Shown: positions 17,313 through 26,800 of the stretch, piece by piece
Numbering within the stretch: the first letter of the stretch is position 1
Layout of the letters: each line of letters opens with the position of its first letter
From: Haloechinothrix halophila YIM 93223
GTDB taxonomy: Bacteria; Actinomycetota; Actinomycetes; Mycobacteriales; Pseudonocardiaceae
NCBI RefSeq assembly: GCF_000504245.1
Contig: NZ_KI632509.1
Span: forward strand, 1,301,723-1,365,722
Reading direction: 5' to 3'
DNA length: 64,000 nucleotides
Notes under the pieces: model-generated
The model's database searches: none
Seen by the model: only the letters and a program-made list of their open reading frames with translations
What the model was told of the DNA's origin: nothing
Program-made: the position numbers and the translations under genes

Positions 17313-18863
17313 GTGAGTCCACGAGGTGGATCGTCCCGGCGTGGGCGCCGCCGCGAACGCGGCACGGGCGCAACGGCCCCCTCGACGACGAAGAAGACGA
17401 CGACGGAGAGCACGGACGCCGCCGTGTCCGGCACCCAGGACGTTGTGTCCGGCACCCAGGACGTTGTGTCCGGCACTCAGGACGTTGTGTCCGACACCCA
17501 GGACGTTGTGTCTGACACTCAGGACGTTGTGTCCGACACCCAGGACGTTGTGTCCGGCACTCAGGACGCCGTGTCCGACACTCCAGACGCCGGTGCGGCC
17601 GTTACGCCCAAGGCCAAGAGCAAACGCAAGGGCAAGGTCGACGCCACGAAGACCGGCACCGAGACCGATTCGTACTCCGGTCCGAGCGACGACGCCGCCC
17701 ACGCCGAGTTCATCGCGCAGTTCCCGGTAACCGACCCGGATGCCGTAGACGGTGGCTACGTCGCGACGGATACTCCGGTTGACGCCGAAGGCGACGACCA
17801 GCGCAGCGGTGCGGACCCATCCTCGGAAGCCGCGAAGGGCACTAACGTCGCGCAGGCCGCCGAGCCGAGCGAGCGAGCCGCCGAACCGGCCGATGCCGTC
17901 AGCGCCAACGAAGCCGAGGTCGACACCAGTCAGTCCCCCGAGAACGACGCCGTCGCCGCGACTCCCGAGGTTGCCGAGGCGGACGCGGACACCGCTGAGG
18001 ACGAGCGTGAGGCCGCACCTGAGGTTGGCGACGGCGGGGCTGAGGCGGACGCGGACACCGCTGAGGACGAGCGTGAGGCCACACCTGAGGTTGGCGACGG
18101 CGGGGCTGAGGCGGTGGCCGTACCTGAGTCGAGCGAGGCCACATCTGACGCTGGCGACGGCGAAGCCGAAGCAGAGACGGAAGCCGCGACCAAGGTCGAC
18201 GCTGCGGGTGCCGAGTCCGACAGCCAGACCGACGTCGATGCGGCTGACGTCGCAACGTCTGAAGCCGAGTCCGGCGACGCCTGGTCCACCGCAGCGGCCG
18301 GGGACACCGCAACGGAGCCTGAGCCACCACCGGAAACCGAACGCGGCGCGGCTGAAATCGAGCCGTCACCGGAAGCCGAGCCCACCCCGGCGGCAGAACC
18401 CACCCCGGCGGCAGAACCCACCCCGGCGGCAGAACCCACCCCTGTCGCCGCCGCCCTAGCCCCGGACGTCGATGGCACCGACGACCCCGACGAAGCGTTC
18501 GACGACGAGGACTTCGACGACGAAGATGCCAGTTCCTGGGTCCGTCCCTATGTCTGGACCGGTGGGCGCACCGAGTCGTCGCTGGACTTCGCCGTCGAGA
18601 CCCTGGTCAGCGCGCGAGAGCAGGTCGCTGGCGCCGGTGAGGCTATGCGGGACGAGCACCGCAGGGTGCTGGAGTTATGCGAACAACCGCGTTCGGTGAC
18701 CGAGATCGCCGCACTGCTGTCGGTGCCGCTCGGCGTCGCCAAGACGTTGCTCGGCGCGATGGTTGAGGAGGACCTGGTCGTGGTGCACCGCACCAGCGGG
18801 TCGGCGGCGGGCCCCGATCTCGCGTTGATGGAACGGGTACTGCGGGGGCTCAAGAAGTTGTAG
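17313..18863 (+). CDS. Orphan DUF742 protein with long acidic, repeat-bearing N-terminus
   Basis: 516 residues. Only the last 115 resemble DUF742 (WVRPYVWTGGRTESSLDFAV..., SVTEIAALLSVPLGVAKTLLGAMVEEDLVVVHR, ending LRGLKKL), the domain of CvnC at 2931. The N-terminal 400 residues are low complexity: a basic SRRGRRRERG start, eight heptads of the type VVSGTQD/VVSDTQD (about residues 37-92), a Lys patch, long Ala/Glu/Asp-rich stretches with an internal duplication (DTAEDEREA...PEVGDGGAEA twice), three PTPAAE copies, and an acidic DDEDFDDED before the domain. GTG 17313 follows ACAGGAGGG at 17297-17305; an in-frame ATG at 17247 has none. No other conservon gene is adjacent. Confidence 0.82.
   Translation: MSPRGGSSRRGRRRERGTGATAPSTTKKTTTESTDAAVSGTQDVVSGTQDVVSGTQDVVSDTQDVVSDTQDVVSDTQDVVSGTQDAVSDTPDAGAAVTPKAKSKRKGKVDATKTGTETDSYSGPSDDAAHAEFIAQFPVTDPDAVDGGYVATDTPVDAEGDDQRSGADPSSEAAKGTNVAQAAEPSERAAEPADAVSANEAEVDTSQSPENDAVAATPEVAEADADTAEDEREAAPEVGDGGAEADADTAEDEREATPEVGDGGAEAVAVPESSEATSDAGDGEAEAETEAATKVDAAGAESDSQTDVDAADVATSEAESGDAWSTAAAGDTATEPEPPPETERGAAEIEPSPEAEPTPAAEPTPAAEPTPAAEPTPVAAALAPDVDGTDDPDEAFDDEDFDDEDASSWVRPYVWTGGRTESSLDFAVETLVSAREQVAGAGEAMRDEHRRVLELCEQPRSVTEIAALLSVPLGVAKTLLGAMVEEDLVVVHRTSGSAAGPDLALMERVLRGLKKL
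17421..17588 (+). repeat. Eight tandem 21-bp repeats inside the orphan DUF742 gene
   Basis: Eight contiguous 21-base units, each G(TT/CC)GTGTCCG(G/A)CAC(C/T)CAG plus GAC, in frame and encoding VVSGTQD or close variants. The last copy is the most diverged. The same unit, less well conserved, recurs outside genes at 26857, 51933 and 52761. Confidence 0.93.
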
Positions 18864-18901
18864 CACAACGGGGGTTTGTAACGTCGCCAGATCCGGGAAC
18901 G

Positions 18902-19111
18902 CTATTCCGATCGGGCTTCCCGCCACAGCAGCACGAGTCCGGCGGCGAATCCCAGCGACGTGAAGCCGACCGATCCCATGGTCAACCACACCGGAATGGC
19001 GCGCTCGCCGAGTGCGTACAGGGCGAGCACGACGAGGATGCCAGTGATGCCGATGGCGAAGCACCCCACCGTGAAGTGCAACGGGCTCACGGAAAATTGT
19101 CGTGGGGACAT
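18902..19111 (-). CDS. Small two-helix membrane protein
   Basis: 69 residues with two clear membrane helices (FTVGCFAIGITGILVVLALYAL and MGSVGFTSLGFAAGLVLLW, each about 20 residues) joined by a short GERAIP turn and ending in a charged REARSE tail. It converges with the orphan DUF742 gene and is divergent from the cold-shock gene. It sits where Rv0870c, also an integral membrane protein, lies in M. tuberculosis, but I cannot claim orthology. Function unknown. Confidence 0.72.
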   Translation of the reverse strand: MSPRQFSVSPLHFTVGCFAIGITGILVVLALYALGERAIPVWLTMGSVGFTSLGFAAGLVLLWREARSE

Positions 19112-19313
19112 GGGAGCCTTCCATGGACGGTGAACGCTGCAGCGAGGCTAACGTCAGTGACGTGCCGAGCGACTACCGAGAATACCGTGGGCATTAGGTG
19201 AGGAACGCGGCTAGGCTGTAATCAGACGCGCGTCGGTGGACGGACACCGAGGCGCGTTAGTCGTGAGAGTAGGACTTGCGGCGGGCAAGCAGAGCGAAGG
19301 AATGGTGAGTGCG

Positions 19314-19700
19314 GTGCCGACCGGCAGGGTCAAGTGGTACGACGCGGAGAAGGGCTTCGGGTTCGTTTCACAGGATGATGGCGACGACGTCTACATCCGT
19401 AAGTCCGCATTGCCGCAAGGCGTCGACGCGCTGAAGTCCGGTCAACGGCTGGAGTTCGGCGTCGCCGACGGCAGGCGCGGCCCGCAGGCGCTCTCGGTGC
19501 GGTTGCTCGACCCGCCGCCGTCTGTCGCCGAAGCGCGTCGCCGTCCCGCTGAGCAGTTGCACGGCATGGTCGAGGACATGATCAAGCTGCTTGAGGCCCG
19601 GGTGCAGCCGGAGCTGCGCAAGGGTCGGTACCCGGACCGCAAGCACGGCAAGAGCATCGCGGAGGTGCTGCGCGCGGTCGCCCGCGACCTCGACCCGTAA
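19314..19700 (+). CDS. CspB-type cold-shock domain protein with C-terminal extension
   Basis: 128 residues. An N-terminal cold-shock domain ([31 protein letters not shown]) carries the RNP1-like KGFGFV and RNP2-like DVYIR motifs for single-stranded nucleic acid binding. A 60-residue helical extension follows ([30 protein letters not shown]...[12 protein letters not shown]), diagnostic of the longer Rv0871 (CspB) type and absent from short Csps. GTG 19314 aligns with the MPTGKVKWYD start of Rv0871; ATG 19302 and GTG 19305 are alternatives. Probably an RNA chaperone. Confidence 0.9.
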   Translation: MPTGRVKWYDAEKGFGFVSQDDGDDVYIRKSALPQGVDALKSGQRLEFGVADGRRGPQALSVRLLDPPPSVAEARRRPAEQLHGMVEDMIKLLEARVQPELRKGRYPDRKHGKSIAEVLRAVARDLDP

Positions 19701-19760
19701 GCCGCGGGAGCGTGAGCTGAGCCCTGGCGGCGAGGAGTCAGCCAAGCCTTGGGCGAGCCT

Positions 19761-20264
19761 TCAGCGGGCCGCGAGTCCGACGCTCCACCAGCCTCGTGCG
19801 AGCAGCTGCGGATTGCCCTCGGAGTCGGTGATCGGCTTGCCGTCCTCGCCGCCCGCGTAGGCCCCGCCGAGCTGCAGCACCTCGACGACGAGCAGCCGCT
19901 CGCCGGGGCTGGTTGGCCGCGCGGTGTAGGCGTACGACTCGCCTGGCGAGAAGAATTCCTGCCGCACCGGCAGTAATGTGCCATCCGCGGCGACGCCCTG
20001 GACGTTGACCAGCCATGGCGCTTCCGCGATCTCGGCGGGCACCGAGACTTGCACCGGCTCGCCCGGCCGGATCGGCAGCGTGGCTTGCGCGTCAGCCGCC
20101 GACTGGCAGTCGCTGATCAGGACGTCGCAGTACTTCAGCGGCGCTACGCGCGTGTACTCGCCGTCTGCGTAGATCGACACCTCGGGCGGCCCTGCCTCGG
20201 CGCACGACGTCGCGAGCAGCGCGAGCGCGCCAAGCAACACGCCCAGTGCTTTCCTGGCTGACAT
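19761..20264 (-). CDS. DUF2771 lipoprotein
   Basis: 167 residues. A lipoprotein signal (ALGVLLGALALLATSC) ends in the lipobox LATSC at about residue 21. The mature domain is strand-rich (VSIYADGEYTRVAPLKYCDV, two cysteines in KYCDVLISDCQ, VQVSVPAEIAEAPWLVNVQG). This is the Rv0875c/DUF2771 family of unknown function. The ATG starts two bases before the end of the MFS stop region (TGATCATG), so it is co-transcribed with the transporter, as in M. tuberculosis. Confidence 0.85.
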   Translation of the reverse strand: MSARKALGVLLGALALLATSCAEAGPPEVSIYADGEYTRVAPLKYCDVLISDCQSAADAQATLPIRPGEPVQVSVPAEIAEAPWLVNVQGVAADGTLLPVRQEFFSPGESYAYTARPTSPGERLLVVEVLQLGGAYAGGEDGKPITDSEGNPQLLARGWWSVGLAAR

Positions 20265-20266
20265 GA

Positions 20267-22066
20267 TCACCTGTTCCGCTCGGAGCCGCGCCGCGTGCGC
20301 GTGCGGCGCGGGATGCCCGCCTGTGCCCGCTGCCCGAACTGCCGCAGTGCGTCTGTGCTCGGCAGCAGCGACTGGCCGCGCTGCACGAGCACCGTCTGGG
20401 TGAGGCCGAACGCGAGCAGCAGCGACACGACGAGGAATCCGATCCAGTATGTCGGCGGTAGCAGCAGGCCGATCGCGCCGCCGGAGCACCATGCGAGCTG
20501 CAACACAGTCTCCGAGCGGCCGAACGCTGACGCGCGCGACTGCTCGGGGAGGTCGTGCTGGATCACGGCGTCCAGGCTGATCTTGGCGAGCGCGCTGGCG
20601 ATCGCGCCGACGAGTCCGACGATCGCCGCCGTCGGCACGCCGGGCAGGATCGTGGCGAGCACCGTCGAGGTGACCGCGGCGCTCAGCGCGGCGATGATCA
20701 CCTGGTCTGGTCTGCCGAGGTGCAGCCTTGACCCAAGGGCGTTGCCGAGGAACCCGCCGAGCCCTGCCGCGCCGCCGATGATGCCGAGTAGCAGCAACTG
20801 GAAGAGCGGGCCCTGCTGCTCGTTCGCCTCGGTGCCCGCCTTCACCGCGAACGCCGCGAACAGCATCAGGAACCCGGTCAGCAGCCGGACGGTGCCGTTG
20901 CCCCACAGCGCGAGAGTGACACCACGCCCGATGGGCTGTTTCGGTCGTTTCCGCAGTGGCTGGGTGTGCAGCGTCGCGGGGATCTCGCCTTCGGTGCGTT
21001 CCACCCAGCCGGGGATGCGCATCGCCTGCACCGCGCCGACACCGCAGATCGCCGCGGCGAACAGCAGCGCGCCAGGCGAGTCGGCCAGCCAGCTGAACAG
21101 GCTCGCGAACGCGCCACCGACGCCGCCCGCCGCGAGTCCGAACACCGTCAGTCGCGCGTTGGTCTTGGACAGCGTGATGTCTGGCGGCACCACTCTCGGC
21201 GTCACTGCCGATTTGAGCACCATGAACGACTTCGAGAGCACCATCTTGCCCAGCGCGGCCGGATACAACGCCCAGGTGTCGAAGTAGACGGCGATGATCA
21301 CACACATCAGCGCCTGACCGGCCGATGCCGCCGACATCGCCAGCCTGCGGCCCGCCTGGACCCGGTCGAGCGCCGGTCCGATCAGCGGCGCGATCAGTGC
21401 GAACGGCGCGAGCGTGACCAGCAGGTACAGCGCCACCTTGCCGCGGCTCTCCGCGCTGGCCGCCGAGAAGAACAGCGTGTTGGCCAGCGCGACGGCGAGC
21501 GCGGCGTCGCTGGCGTAGTTGAGCATGAGTGCGTAGCTGAGCGAAGTCAGCCCGGACTTGTCGGCGCCATCCGCCTTGTGCACGCGGTGGAAGGCACCTA
21601 CCGCACGTCCGGACAGCTCCCTGCCGCGCAGCGCGGCGACCCTGGTGACGGTGAGTTTCTTCGGCACGCGCTGGCCAGGCGGTGGCGGTGCGTTCGGTTC
21701 TGGCGGTGGTCCGTGCCCGTCGTCCGGTAGCGGCGGACGGTCCGCGCGCCACTCGCCTGGCCTGCGGATATGGCCATCGGTGCCGTACCGGTCGAAGCCC
21801 CGTGCCCCCGGTTCGTCCGGCGCGCCACGGGGACGCGGCGGGGCCTGCTCCCTGCGCAGGTCGACGGTGCGGGCTTCGTCGGCGGTCACCCGGCGCTGCG
21901 GCGGCTCCTGCCGCTCAGGCGCGACGCGGTCCCTGCCAGCGCGCGGAGGGGGTGGGTTCCGATTCCGTTCTGGAACCCACTTTCTGGTCGATTTCCTGCC
22001 AGCGCGACGTGACCGGTCGCCAAAATTCGGCGAACCGGACCTGTCATCCGAACCGGGACCGACCAC
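20267..22066 (-). CDS. MFS transporter (Rv0876c-like) with long disordered N-terminus
   Basis: 599 residues. The first ~150 are Arg/Pro-rich, polar and presumably cytoplasmic (many PPP, RPGEWRADRPPLP). About twelve membrane helices follow, from SLSYALMLNYASDAALAVALANTLF to WIGFLVVSLLLAFGLTQTVLV, with a cytosolic loop IPGWVERTEGEIPATLHTQP. Substrate unknown. Rv0876c is shorter (about 548), and several GTG codons downstream of 22066 could be the true start, so the N-terminus is uncertain. Operon with the DUF2771 lipoprotein, suggesting a shared envelope function. Confidence 0.82.
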   Translation of the reverse strand: MVGPGSDDRSGSPNFGDRSRRAGRKSTRKWVPERNRNPPPPRAGRDRVAPERQEPPQRRVTADEARTVDLRREQAPPRPRGAPDEPGARGFDRYGTDGHIRRPGEWRADRPPLPDDGHGPPPEPNAPPPPGQRVPKKLTVTRVAALRGRELSGRAVGAFHRVHKADGADKSGLTSLSYALMLNYASDAALAVALANTLFFSAASAESRGKVALYLLVTLAPFALIAPLIGPALDRVQAGRRLAMSAASAGQALMCVIIAVYFDTWALYPAALGKMVLSKSFMVLKSAVTPRVVPPDITLSKTNARLTVFGLAAGGVGGAFASLFSWLADSPGALLFAAAICGVGAVQAMRIPGWVERTEGEIPATLHTQPLRKRPKQPIGRGVTLALWGNGTVRLLTGFLMLFAAFAVKAGTEANEQQGPLFQLLLLGIIGGAAGLGGFLGNALGSRLHLGRPDQVIIAALSAAVTSTVLATILPGVPTAAIVGLVGAIASALAKISLDAVIQHDLPEQSRASAFGRSETVLQLAWCSGGAIGLLLPPTYWIGFLVVSLLLAFGLTQTVLVQRGQSLLPSTDALRQFGQRAQAGIPRRTRTRRGSERNR

Positions 22067-22118
22067 TCTTCAATCCTGCACTATCCGAGCGGGCCGCGGG
22101 CACACCGGTCGCGGCACG

Positions 22119-22949
22119 TCACGGTTGCGGCACGAACCGCACTCGGAAGGTCTTCGGCCACAGCTTGCCGGTGAGGAAAAAGTACTCGCTGCCGGGAATC
22201 GCGGCGATGCCGTTCAGGACGTCCGCCGTCGCCTGCTCGGACGGTTCGAGCAGACCAGACGCATCGATGCGGCCGGTGACCGCGCCGTCGGCGACGTCGA
22301 TGCGCAGGATCGTGTCGGTCTGCCACACGTTCGCGTACACCGTGCCGTTGACGCACTCCAGCTCGTTGAGCCGGTCGACCCGCTCGCCGCTCGAACGCAC
22401 CCGGACCGACCCGATCTCGGCGAATGTCTCTGGGTCGCGGAACGTCAGCGTGTCCGAGCCGTCGCTCATCACCAGGCGTTCCTGCTCGGGCTGGTGGCAC
22501 AGCCCCCAGCCCTCGCCGGAGTACTCGACGCGGTCCCGCTCAGCGAGGGTGTCGGCATCGCGGCGGATGGCGACACCGTTCTGCCACGTCACCTGCCAGA
22601 GTGAATCTTCGACCACCGTGATGCCCTCACCGAACAGCGGCGGCGGCAGCGCGACCCTGGCCGTTTCCTTACCCGTCGTGATGTCCACCGCCCGCACCCA
22701 GGACCTGCCGACGCGGCCCGTACTCTCATATAGGACGCCGTGTGCGATCTCATATCCCTGTGTGAAAGCGTTTGTGTCATGTGGAAGCGTCTCCAGGACC
22801 TGCGCACGCAAGCGCTCGGGCGGTTGCGGCGCAACTATCCCGGTCTCACTATTGGTTTTCGTGCTGGTCGCCGGCTCCCCGCTGGCACCGCATCCGGCGA
22901 GGGCAACCCAGGCGAGCAGCATGCTCACGATGAGCCGGGTCCCGATCAT
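22119..22949 (-). CDS. Glutaminyl-peptide cyclotransferase, lipoprotein form
   Basis: 276 residues. Signal peptide with lipobox ALAGC at about residue 20, then a short Ser/Thr-rich linker and a five-bladed beta-propeller glutamine cyclotransferase domain: LPHDTNAFTQGYEI, VLYESTGRVGRSWVRAVDI, FGEGITVVEDSLWQVTWQNG, YSGEGWGLCHQPE, RLNELECVNGTVYANVWQTD, VLNGIAAIPG, and LTGKLWPKTFRV. These match plant/bacterial-type (not zinc) enzymes that form N-terminal pyroglutamate. It would act outside the membrane. Divergent from the DUF3027 gene across a 60-base gap. Confidence 0.88.
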   Translation of the reverse strand: MIGTRLIVSMLLAWVALAGCGASGEPATSTKTNSETGIVAPQPPERLRAQVLETLPHDTNAFTQGYEIAHGVLYESTGRVGRSWVRAVDITTGKETARVALPPPLFGEGITVVEDSLWQVTWQNGVAIRRDADTLAERDRVEYSGEGWGLCHQPEQERLVMSDGSDTLTFRDPETFAEIGSVRVRSSGERVDRLNELECVNGTVYANVWQTDTILRIDVADGAVTGRIDASGLLEPSEQATADVLNGIAAIPGSEYFFLTGKLWPKTFRVRFVPQP

Positions 22950-22996
22950 GAAGAGTCCGCTACGCACCAGCCACGCCTCTCTGCAGAGCCTGCGTT

Positions 22997-23002
22997 TATT
23001 CT
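22997..23002 (+). promoter_or_regulatory. -10 element (TATTCT) of leaderless DUF3027 promoter
   Basis: TATTCT followed by exactly seven bases and the ATG at 23010; no Shine-Dalgarno sequence is present. Confidence 0.5.
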
Positions 23003-23009
23003 CGACACT

Positions 23010-23822
23010 ATGAGCTCGACGTCGACCGCAACCGAGACCGCGCAGCCGCAACCAGCGCCTGAGCTGGTTGACGCGGTCGAGCTGTCGCGCTCGGTCGCCC
23101 GCGACGAGGCCGCTGACCGCGGTTACGACCCGGGCTCCGCCGTGGGTGAGCATATCGGCGTAACGCCAGAAAACCAGGACTGTGTCACCCATCTGTTTCA
23201 TGCGGAGGTGCCTGGTTACCGAGGCTGGCGCTGGGAGGTCACCGTCGCGACGGCTGGCGGGGATTTCCCCGTCACCATCAGCGAAGTGCTGCTGCGCCCT
23301 GGCGATGATGCGCTGATCGCGAAGGAGTGGGTGCCGTGGGAGCGCCGGGTGCGCCCCGGCGATCTCGGCATCGGCGACATCTTCCCGCCGGAGCCAGACG
23401 ACGAGCGCCTCGTGCCCGCCTACCTGGAAAGCGACGACCCCGCTGTCGAGGACGTCGCGATGGACATCGGCCTCGGCCGCAGGCAGGTCATGTCGCGGAC
23501 CGGACGGCTCGACGCGGCCGCCCGGTGGCGTTCCGGTGAGTTCGGGCCCCGCTCCGACATGGCGCGCAGCGTGCGCGAACCGTGCGGGACCTGCGGGTTC
23601 TACCTGCCGATCTCCGGCTCGTTGAGCGCGGCGTTCGGGGTGTGCGGCAACGAGATCGCGCCCGCGGACGGCCACGTCGTCCACGTCGAGTACGGCTGCG
23701 GCGCGCACTCCGAGATCGTGGTCGACAAGAGCGCTCCCGTGCCTGTCGCGGACCTGATCTACGACGATTCGTTGCTGGACGTCGAACCGCACGCCAGCGC
23801 GAGCGCTCCCGGTGACGGCTGA
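23010..23822 (+). CDS. DUF3027 protein
   Basis: 270 residues, orthologous by sequence and position to Rv0877. Conserved core: ELVDAVELSRSVARDEAAD, GEHIGVTPENQDCVTHLFHAEVPGYRGWRWEV (spread over residues 45-80), LLRPGDDALIAKEWVPWERRVRPGDLGIGD, and a Cys-rich C-terminal block EPCGTCGFYLPISGSL...VCGNEIAPADGHVVHVEYGCGAHSE whose three or four cysteines and histidines may bind zinc. Function unknown. The next gene overlaps it by 11 bases, so they form an operon. Confidence 0.88.
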   Translation: MSSTSTATETAQPQPAPELVDAVELSRSVARDEAADRGYDPGSAVGEHIGVTPENQDCVTHLFHAEVPGYRGWRWEVTVATAGGDFPVTISEVLLRPGDDALIAKEWVPWERRVRPGDLGIGDIFPPEPDDERLVPAYLESDDPAVEDVAMDIGLGRRQVMSRTGRLDAAARWRSGEFGPRSDMARSVREPCGTCGFYLPISGSLSAAFGVCGNEIAPADGHVVHVEYGCGAHSEIVVDKSAPVPVADLIYDDSLLDVEPHASASAPGDG

Positions 23823-26800
23823 CCCGTTCGAGACCACCGCGCTGCGCGATGCCGTCGTTCAGGCGTGGCGAGCGTCGCCGACCAGGTTCACCGAGGACGC
23901 CAACTCCGAGGAAGATCTGCGCATCGGCGGCTACGCCGATCGGCTGTTCGTCGAGCTAGCACAGAATGCCGCCGACGCCGCCACGCTGGCCGGGGTGCCT
24001 GGCCGGGTGCGGGTGTCGGTCGTGGACCACGTGTCCGATGCCGGACCGGGTTTGGCGGCCGGTCCCGATGCTGGAGCTGGCCGTGAGCTGCGGGTGGCTA
24101 ACACCGGTGCGCCGCTGGACGCCGACGGCGTCGCCGCGCTCGCCTCGTTGCGGGCGTCTGCCAAGCGCGGCGGAGTGACCGTCGGCCGGTTCGGCGTTGG
24201 CTTTGCCGCCGTACTCGCGGTGTCGAGCGAGCCAAGGGTGGTCTCGCGTACCGGTGGGGTGGCGTTCTCCGAGGAACTGACCCGATCCGTCGTCGCGGAA
24301 TTACCGGAGCTGACTGACCAGCTTGGGCGACGGGACGGCGCGGTGCCGGTGTTGCGGCTGCCGTGGCCGATCGACGAGGCCCCGCCTGCGGGCTTCGACA
24401 CTGAGGTGCGGCTGCCGCTGCGTCCAGATGTCGACGTCGACGCGCTGCTGGCCGAGCTCGCCGCCGAGATCGACGACGTCCTGCTCACTCTGCCCGTGCT
24501 GACGCGGATCGAGCTGCCCGGCGCGGTGTGGACGCGCTCCGGCGCCGACGTGGTGGAGATCGCGCGCGACGACGAGCCGGTGCGGCGGTGGCTGGTACAC
24601 GAGTCGAGCGGGGAGTTCACCGCCGAACAGCTGGCGACGCTGGGTATCGAGGCGGTGCCTCGATGGACGGCACTGTGGGCGCTGCCGGTGGATGCCGATG
24701 GCGTGCCCGAGCCGCTTGAGCGCGATGTCCTGCACGCCCCGACCGCCACCGACGAACGGTTGACGGTGCCCGCGCGGCTGATCGCCTCGGTGCCGGTCGA
24801 ACCGTCGCGTCGGCGGGTGCTCGCCGGTCCGGCGGTGTCCGCCGTGCTCGCCGCCGCTGCCGATTCCTATGTGGACCTGGTGCGAACCGTTCCGGCTGAT
24901 CAGCGACTCGCGCTTGTCCCACCGTCCGGCTTCCCTGCCTCCGATGTGGACGGCATGCTGCGCGAGCTGATCACCGAACGCCTGCGGACATCCGTCTGGC
25001 TGCCGCGCGCCGGTGGCGGGGAGTTGTCCGGTTCCGGGGCGCGCGTGCTCGACGTCGACCAGCCGGAACTCGGCGCGTTGCTCGGGGAGGTGCTCCCCGA
25101 TCTGGCCGCACCGGTGGGGCCTGCCGCGCTCAGGACGCTGGCGCCGCTGGGTGCCGCGACGCTCACCGTGGCCAACGCGGTGGACGGCCTCGCGGGGATC
25201 ACACGGTCCGCGAGCTGGTGGTGCGGGCTGTACGACGTGCTCACCGTCGCGCTCGACGCCCACGCCGTGAGCGCGGACGCGCTGTCCGGGCTGCCGGTGC
25301 CGCTGATCGACGGCCGGCTGGTGACCGGCGTGCGTGGCGTGCTGCTGCCGGAGCTCGCCACGCCGGAACTGCTTGAGCTGCTCGCCGAGGCGGACGTCGT
25401 TGGCCTGCACGTCGCCGATCCGAACGCCGCGCATCCGCTGCTGCGGCGGCTCGGCGCGGACGTCGTCGACACGCAGGGGCTGCTGGCGGCGTCCGCGTTG
25501 CGAGCGGCGGTGGAGCGCAGCGTTCCTGACGCCTCGGCTGGCATGGACGTCGGGCCGCTGGTGCGGCTGGTACTGCTGTTGGTTTCCGGCGGTTCCGGCA
25601 GTGATCCCTCCGGGTGGCTCGGTGCGCTCGCGCTGCCCGCCGCCGACGGTGGCTGGCGGCGGGCCGACGAGCTGGTGCTGCCTTCCTCGTCGCTGCTCGA
25701 CGTCCTCGCGGACGACGCGATCGGTGACGACGCCGCACTCGACGTCGTCGACAAGGACTTCGCCGCCCGGTGGCCAGCGGAGACCCTGTGCGCGGTCGGC
25801 GTGCTCGATACGTTCGCCGTGATCGACGACCAAGAGCCGGTCGAGCCCGACCACGCCCTGCCGGACGAGCAGGAATGGTGGGACGCGCGGTCCGAGCAGC
25901 CCGCGTCGCTGGTCGCGGTGCGCGATCTGGACCTGGTCGACGACGACGCCTGGCCCGCCGCGCTTCGGTTGCTCGCCGCGGAGCGCGAGACGTGGCAGGC
26001 CGTGACCGCGCCGGGCGGGCACACCGGATGGTGGTTGGCCCGGTTCGCGCTCCTTGACGGCCAGTCACCGAATCACTGGCGGCTGCCGGACTGTGACGCG
26101 CTCGCTGGACTCTACGACGTTGTGCCGGACCTGGGGCTGAGCCGGGACGTGCTGGTCGCGGCCGGGGTGCGGGACACCATCGACGTCACCGATGCCGAGG
26201 CGGCCGAGGATCTGCTCGACCGGCTGGCTGACTCGTCGCGCGAGCTGCGGCAGGGCGTCGTGCTGCGGGCGCACGCCGCGCTAGCCGCCCTGCCAGCGGA
26301 GTCCGCCGCCGCTGTTACGCCGCCGGACGCCGTGCGGGCGCTGGACGGCAGCGTTGCCGACGCCGACGCGGTGGGTGCGCTGGACGCGCCGTGGCTGCTG
26401 GGCGTGGTGGATCCGGCGGCGCTGGTCGCGGCGGACACCGTCGCGGCGGCGGGAGCGCTCGCCGATGTGCTCGACATCCCGCAGGCCAGCGAGCGGGCGG
26501 CGGGCACGGTGGTATCCCAGGGCGAACTGGTCGGCTGGTCGGAGCTGAGCGCGGTGTGCGTCATCGCGGAACTACTGGGCATCGACGTCCCCGAGGGTGG
26601 CGTCAGTGTGCACCCAGGTCTCGAGGTGCGGCTGGAGAGCGACGCGGCTGGTCAGAGCGCTCCGAGGTCCGGCTCGGGCGGCGACGCTGCCACGGCGGCC
26701 GCGCTCTGGTGGGTCGACGACGGCATGGTCCACGCCGACGACACCGAATCCGGCCTCGCCCGCGCCTTCGCTTACGCCGCGGGGCGTTGGGACCTACGCC

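Noticed and set aside
17421-17588. CRISPR array
   Set aside because: The 21-base units are contiguous with no spacers, are in frame and encode heptads, and no cas gene is present.
19761-21752. Long minus-strand frame spanning DUF2771 and part of the MFS gene
   Set aside because: Only the last 167 codons look like protein (lipoprotein signal, DUF2771). The upstream part is an out-of-frame shadow of the MFS gene.
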